Source: Parachlorella kessleri (Eukaryota; Chlorophyta; Trebouxiophyceae; Chlorellales; Chlorellaceae). From it: a DNA stretch of 11,128 nt. A program made the translations under genes and the position numbers. Within the stretch, counting starts at the first letter, position 1, and every line of letters starts with the position of its first letter. Under the pieces are notes generated by a model. That model ran no database searches. It worked only from the letters and a program-made list of their open reading frames with translations, and was not told the DNA's origin. The stretch spans positions 1-11,128 of the forward strand of contig BBXU01000476.1 in the NCBI GenBank assembly GCA_001598975.1. Direction: 5' to 3'. Below are positions 1-11,128 of the stretch, piece after piece.

Positions 1-530
1 CCCAGTGTACGCAGGTGTTGGCCCGTTGCGCCCAGGCTTGATGCTGGTCCATCAGGGTCGAAATGCTGAGCTGCTCACCGCCCTCTGAGCGGCGTTTGAC
101 CGCCCGCGCAACTCGTCTGCTGGGTAGGTGAGTCATGATTGCAGGGCTCAAGATGGCTGCACCAGGACCTCGTAGACGCCATGGTGGCCTCAACGAGAGC
201 ACCCCTTTCACCTGGCGTAACCAGAGGAGGCATGATGTTACTGACAGCCTTGCCATATGCCTGTGGGAGCCTAGACGCCCTGTATTAACCCGATCACTGC
301 CACAGACGCAGGCAGAAAGCTTGGAACAGAGGCAATGGACTAAGCCGATCGCCTAGGAGCCCACAAAGCCTTCTGCCAGCCCGCCTTCTGCTGTGGGCTG
401 CTATGTGGGTCTGCTGACAGTGAGGAGTGCCCAGCCCCCTTGGCCCTGTCCCTAGTGCTGCGGCATTTAGAGGTTTGAGAATTGTTCAGATATGAGTATC
501 AGATAGGTCAACCCCGCAGTCTCCACCCAC
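1..530. other. 5' flank / leader of the KDM5 gene; no supportable gene
   Basis: This stretch is less GC-biased than the gene body and holds only a 73-codon + strand ORF (135-356), whose product resembles nothing I recognise. I see no clear TATA box, tRNA or repeat. A four-codon upstream ORF, ATG AGT ATC AGA TAG, lies at 492-506 in the same frame as the main start, so its TAG closes the frame 24 nt before the ATG at 531. A CCGCAG at 514-519 could be the acceptor of a leader intron. The transcription start cannot be placed from sequence alone. Confidence 0.5.
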
Positions 531-10925
<10,395 letters not shown>

Positions 10926-11128
10926 GTGGGTGGGTGGGTGGGTGGGTGAGAGGGGCACACACCCAGCTGGCGCACGCCCTGGTGGGCGGGTGGGCGGCCT
11001 AAAGCCAGGAGCAGTGCAGGGCCGGTGCAGGCGTAAGGCGGGGAAATAGCGGACTCACAAGGGTGGGCTGGTGGTCTGTGTGGGTGGGTGGGTGTGGGTG
11101 TGGGTGTGGGTGTGGGTGTGGGTGTGTG
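10926..11128 (+). other. Start of intron 20 (incomplete) with two microsatellites
   Basis: The intron opens with a GTGG run from the donor to about 10948. It ends at the window edge in a GTGTGG hexamer array (about 11077-11128). No acceptor is present before the edge, so the next exon lies outside. The hexamer is not the plant or algal telomere unit TTTAGGG. Confidence 0.85.

Noticed and set aside
135..356. 73-codon + strand ORF upstream of the gene
   Set aside because: No recognisable domain, no splice partner that reaches the main frame, and of a length expected by chance.
11077..11128. Telomere end
   Set aside because: The unit is GTGTGG rather than TTTAGGG, and the gene is clearly unfinished at this point.

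Overview
The window is almost entirely one large, intron-rich protein-coding gene on the + strand of a GC-rich eukaryotic genome. The gene encodes a KDM5/JARID1-type histone H3 lysine-4 demethylase. I could join 20 exons (531..10925) in a single reading frame. They give 1257 codons with no internal stop, and the last exon is followed by a donor, so the 3' end of the gene lies outside the window. The domain order is JmjN - ARID - PHD finger - JmjC - C5HC2 zinc finger - PLU-1, as in animal KDM5A-D and the plant JMJ17 type. The gene structure suggests a green alga, probably Chlorella-like (Trebouxiophyceae): high GC, about 19 short-to-medium introns (79 to 645 nt), acceptors that all read TGCAG, G-rich introns, and Gln/Arg/Glu-rich low-complexity inserts. 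The lineage is an inference; no ribosomal or organellar marker is present.

Layout. 1-530: 5' flank or leader with no supportable gene. 531-1162: exons 1-2, JmjN and ARID. 1303-1493: exon 3, acidic/proline linker with an SV40-like NLS. 1673-1901: exon 4, PHD finger with all eight zinc ligands. 2187-2299 and the start of exon 6 (2550-2681): N-terminal part of the JmjC fold, with the Tyr and GSGFP motif. The rest of exon 6 (to 3433) is a roughly 255-residue insertion in the JmjC domain, holding a degenerate second copy of the preceding segment, a polyQ/E tract, Arg runs and an acidic Ser tail. 3764-5317: exons 7-10, the catalytic JmjC core with its Fe(II) and 2-oxoglutarate residues intact. 5695-5800: exon 11. 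6235-6996: exons 12-13, C5HC2 finger, split by a GC-AG intron. 7642-9220: exons 14-17, a long acidic linker. 9640-10925: exons 18-20, the first part of the PLU-1 region. The window ends in an intron made of G/T-rich microsatellite.

How the parts work together: by family knowledge, JmjN, JmjC and C5HC2 form the catalytic unit that removes methyl groups from H3K4me3/2, ARID contacts DNA, and the PHD finger reads the H3 tail. The unusual parts are the duplicated insertion inside JmjC, the extra acidic linker before PLU-1, the GC-AG intron in the zinc finger, and a perfect 28-bp tandem duplication that doubles a splice donor. I found no mobile element, RNA gene or CRISPR array, and no convincing minus-strand gene.
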